Shown here one piece after another: positions 63,965 to 64,000 of a stretch of DNA of 64,000 nt. Under the pieces are notes generated by a model that was not told the origin of the DNA, made no database searches, and saw only the letters and a list, made by a program, of their open reading frames with translations. The translations under genes and the position numbers were made by a program. Each line of letters opens with the position of its first letter. Within the stretch, counting starts at the first letter, position 1. The DNA is from Megamerina dolium (lineage: Eukaryota; Arthropoda; Insecta; Diptera; Megamerinidae): the NCBI GenBank assembly GCA_963854835.1, contig OY978525.1, forward strand, positions 17,144,309 through 17,208,308, in the 5' to 3' direction.

Positions 63965-64000
63965 GCTTAACCTCCCGTAGTTAACAAATATGTAGGTATT

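Overview
The window is AT-rich, intron-bearing nuclear DNA from a higher fly. The multi-exon multiple wing hairs gene, insect c-type lysozymes, canonical eukaryotic tRNA genes and many Tc1/mariner, non-LTR and SINE relics all point to Diptera. A tephritid-like fruit fly is my inference, because the DD41D (rosa-type) mariner was first described in Ceratitis. Nothing here is bacterial: there is no operon, CRISPR array or prophage.

The main gene is mwh (multiple wing hairs), a planar-cell-polarity effector with a formin-type GTPase-binding/FH3 architecture but no FH1 or FH2. It lies on the minus strand. Eight exons fill 11393-15882, and a small upstream exon at 46893-46942 joins them in frame across an intron of about 31 kb. 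Every junction has a GT donor and an AG acceptor, and the phases agree throughout. Exons upstream of 46942 were not found.

Nested on the opposite strand inside the 31-kb intron are two intact, intronless c-type lysozyme genes (28521-28949 and 29473-29898), each with a TATA box and initiator. One predicts a basic enzyme and the other a slightly acidic one. Four tRNA genes also sit in mwh introns, in mirror order: Asp(+), Glu(+), Glu(-), Asp(-). The two Glu genes are identical.

The rest is transposon debris. The left end (411-6970) is a large inverted repeat whose arms carry roughly 300-bp tandem units, and it encloses a non-LTR RNase H fragment. Another RNase H fragment follows at 9590-10372. 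I count eight well-supported Tc1/mariner relics and one weak one, including a DD41D element and one inserted in a non-LTR reverse transcriptase. There are nine copies of a tRNA-derived SINE, short hairpin MITEs, a Tc1-type MITE, a possible hAT-like element and long AT and GA microsatellites. Two degenerate ARM-repeat (importin-alpha-like) segments at about 46.0-46.3 kb and 63.6-63.96 kb look like pseudogene pieces. I see no convincing new biological system. The most interesting items are the nested lysozyme pair, the mirrored tRNA cluster and the SINE/LINE tail sharing.
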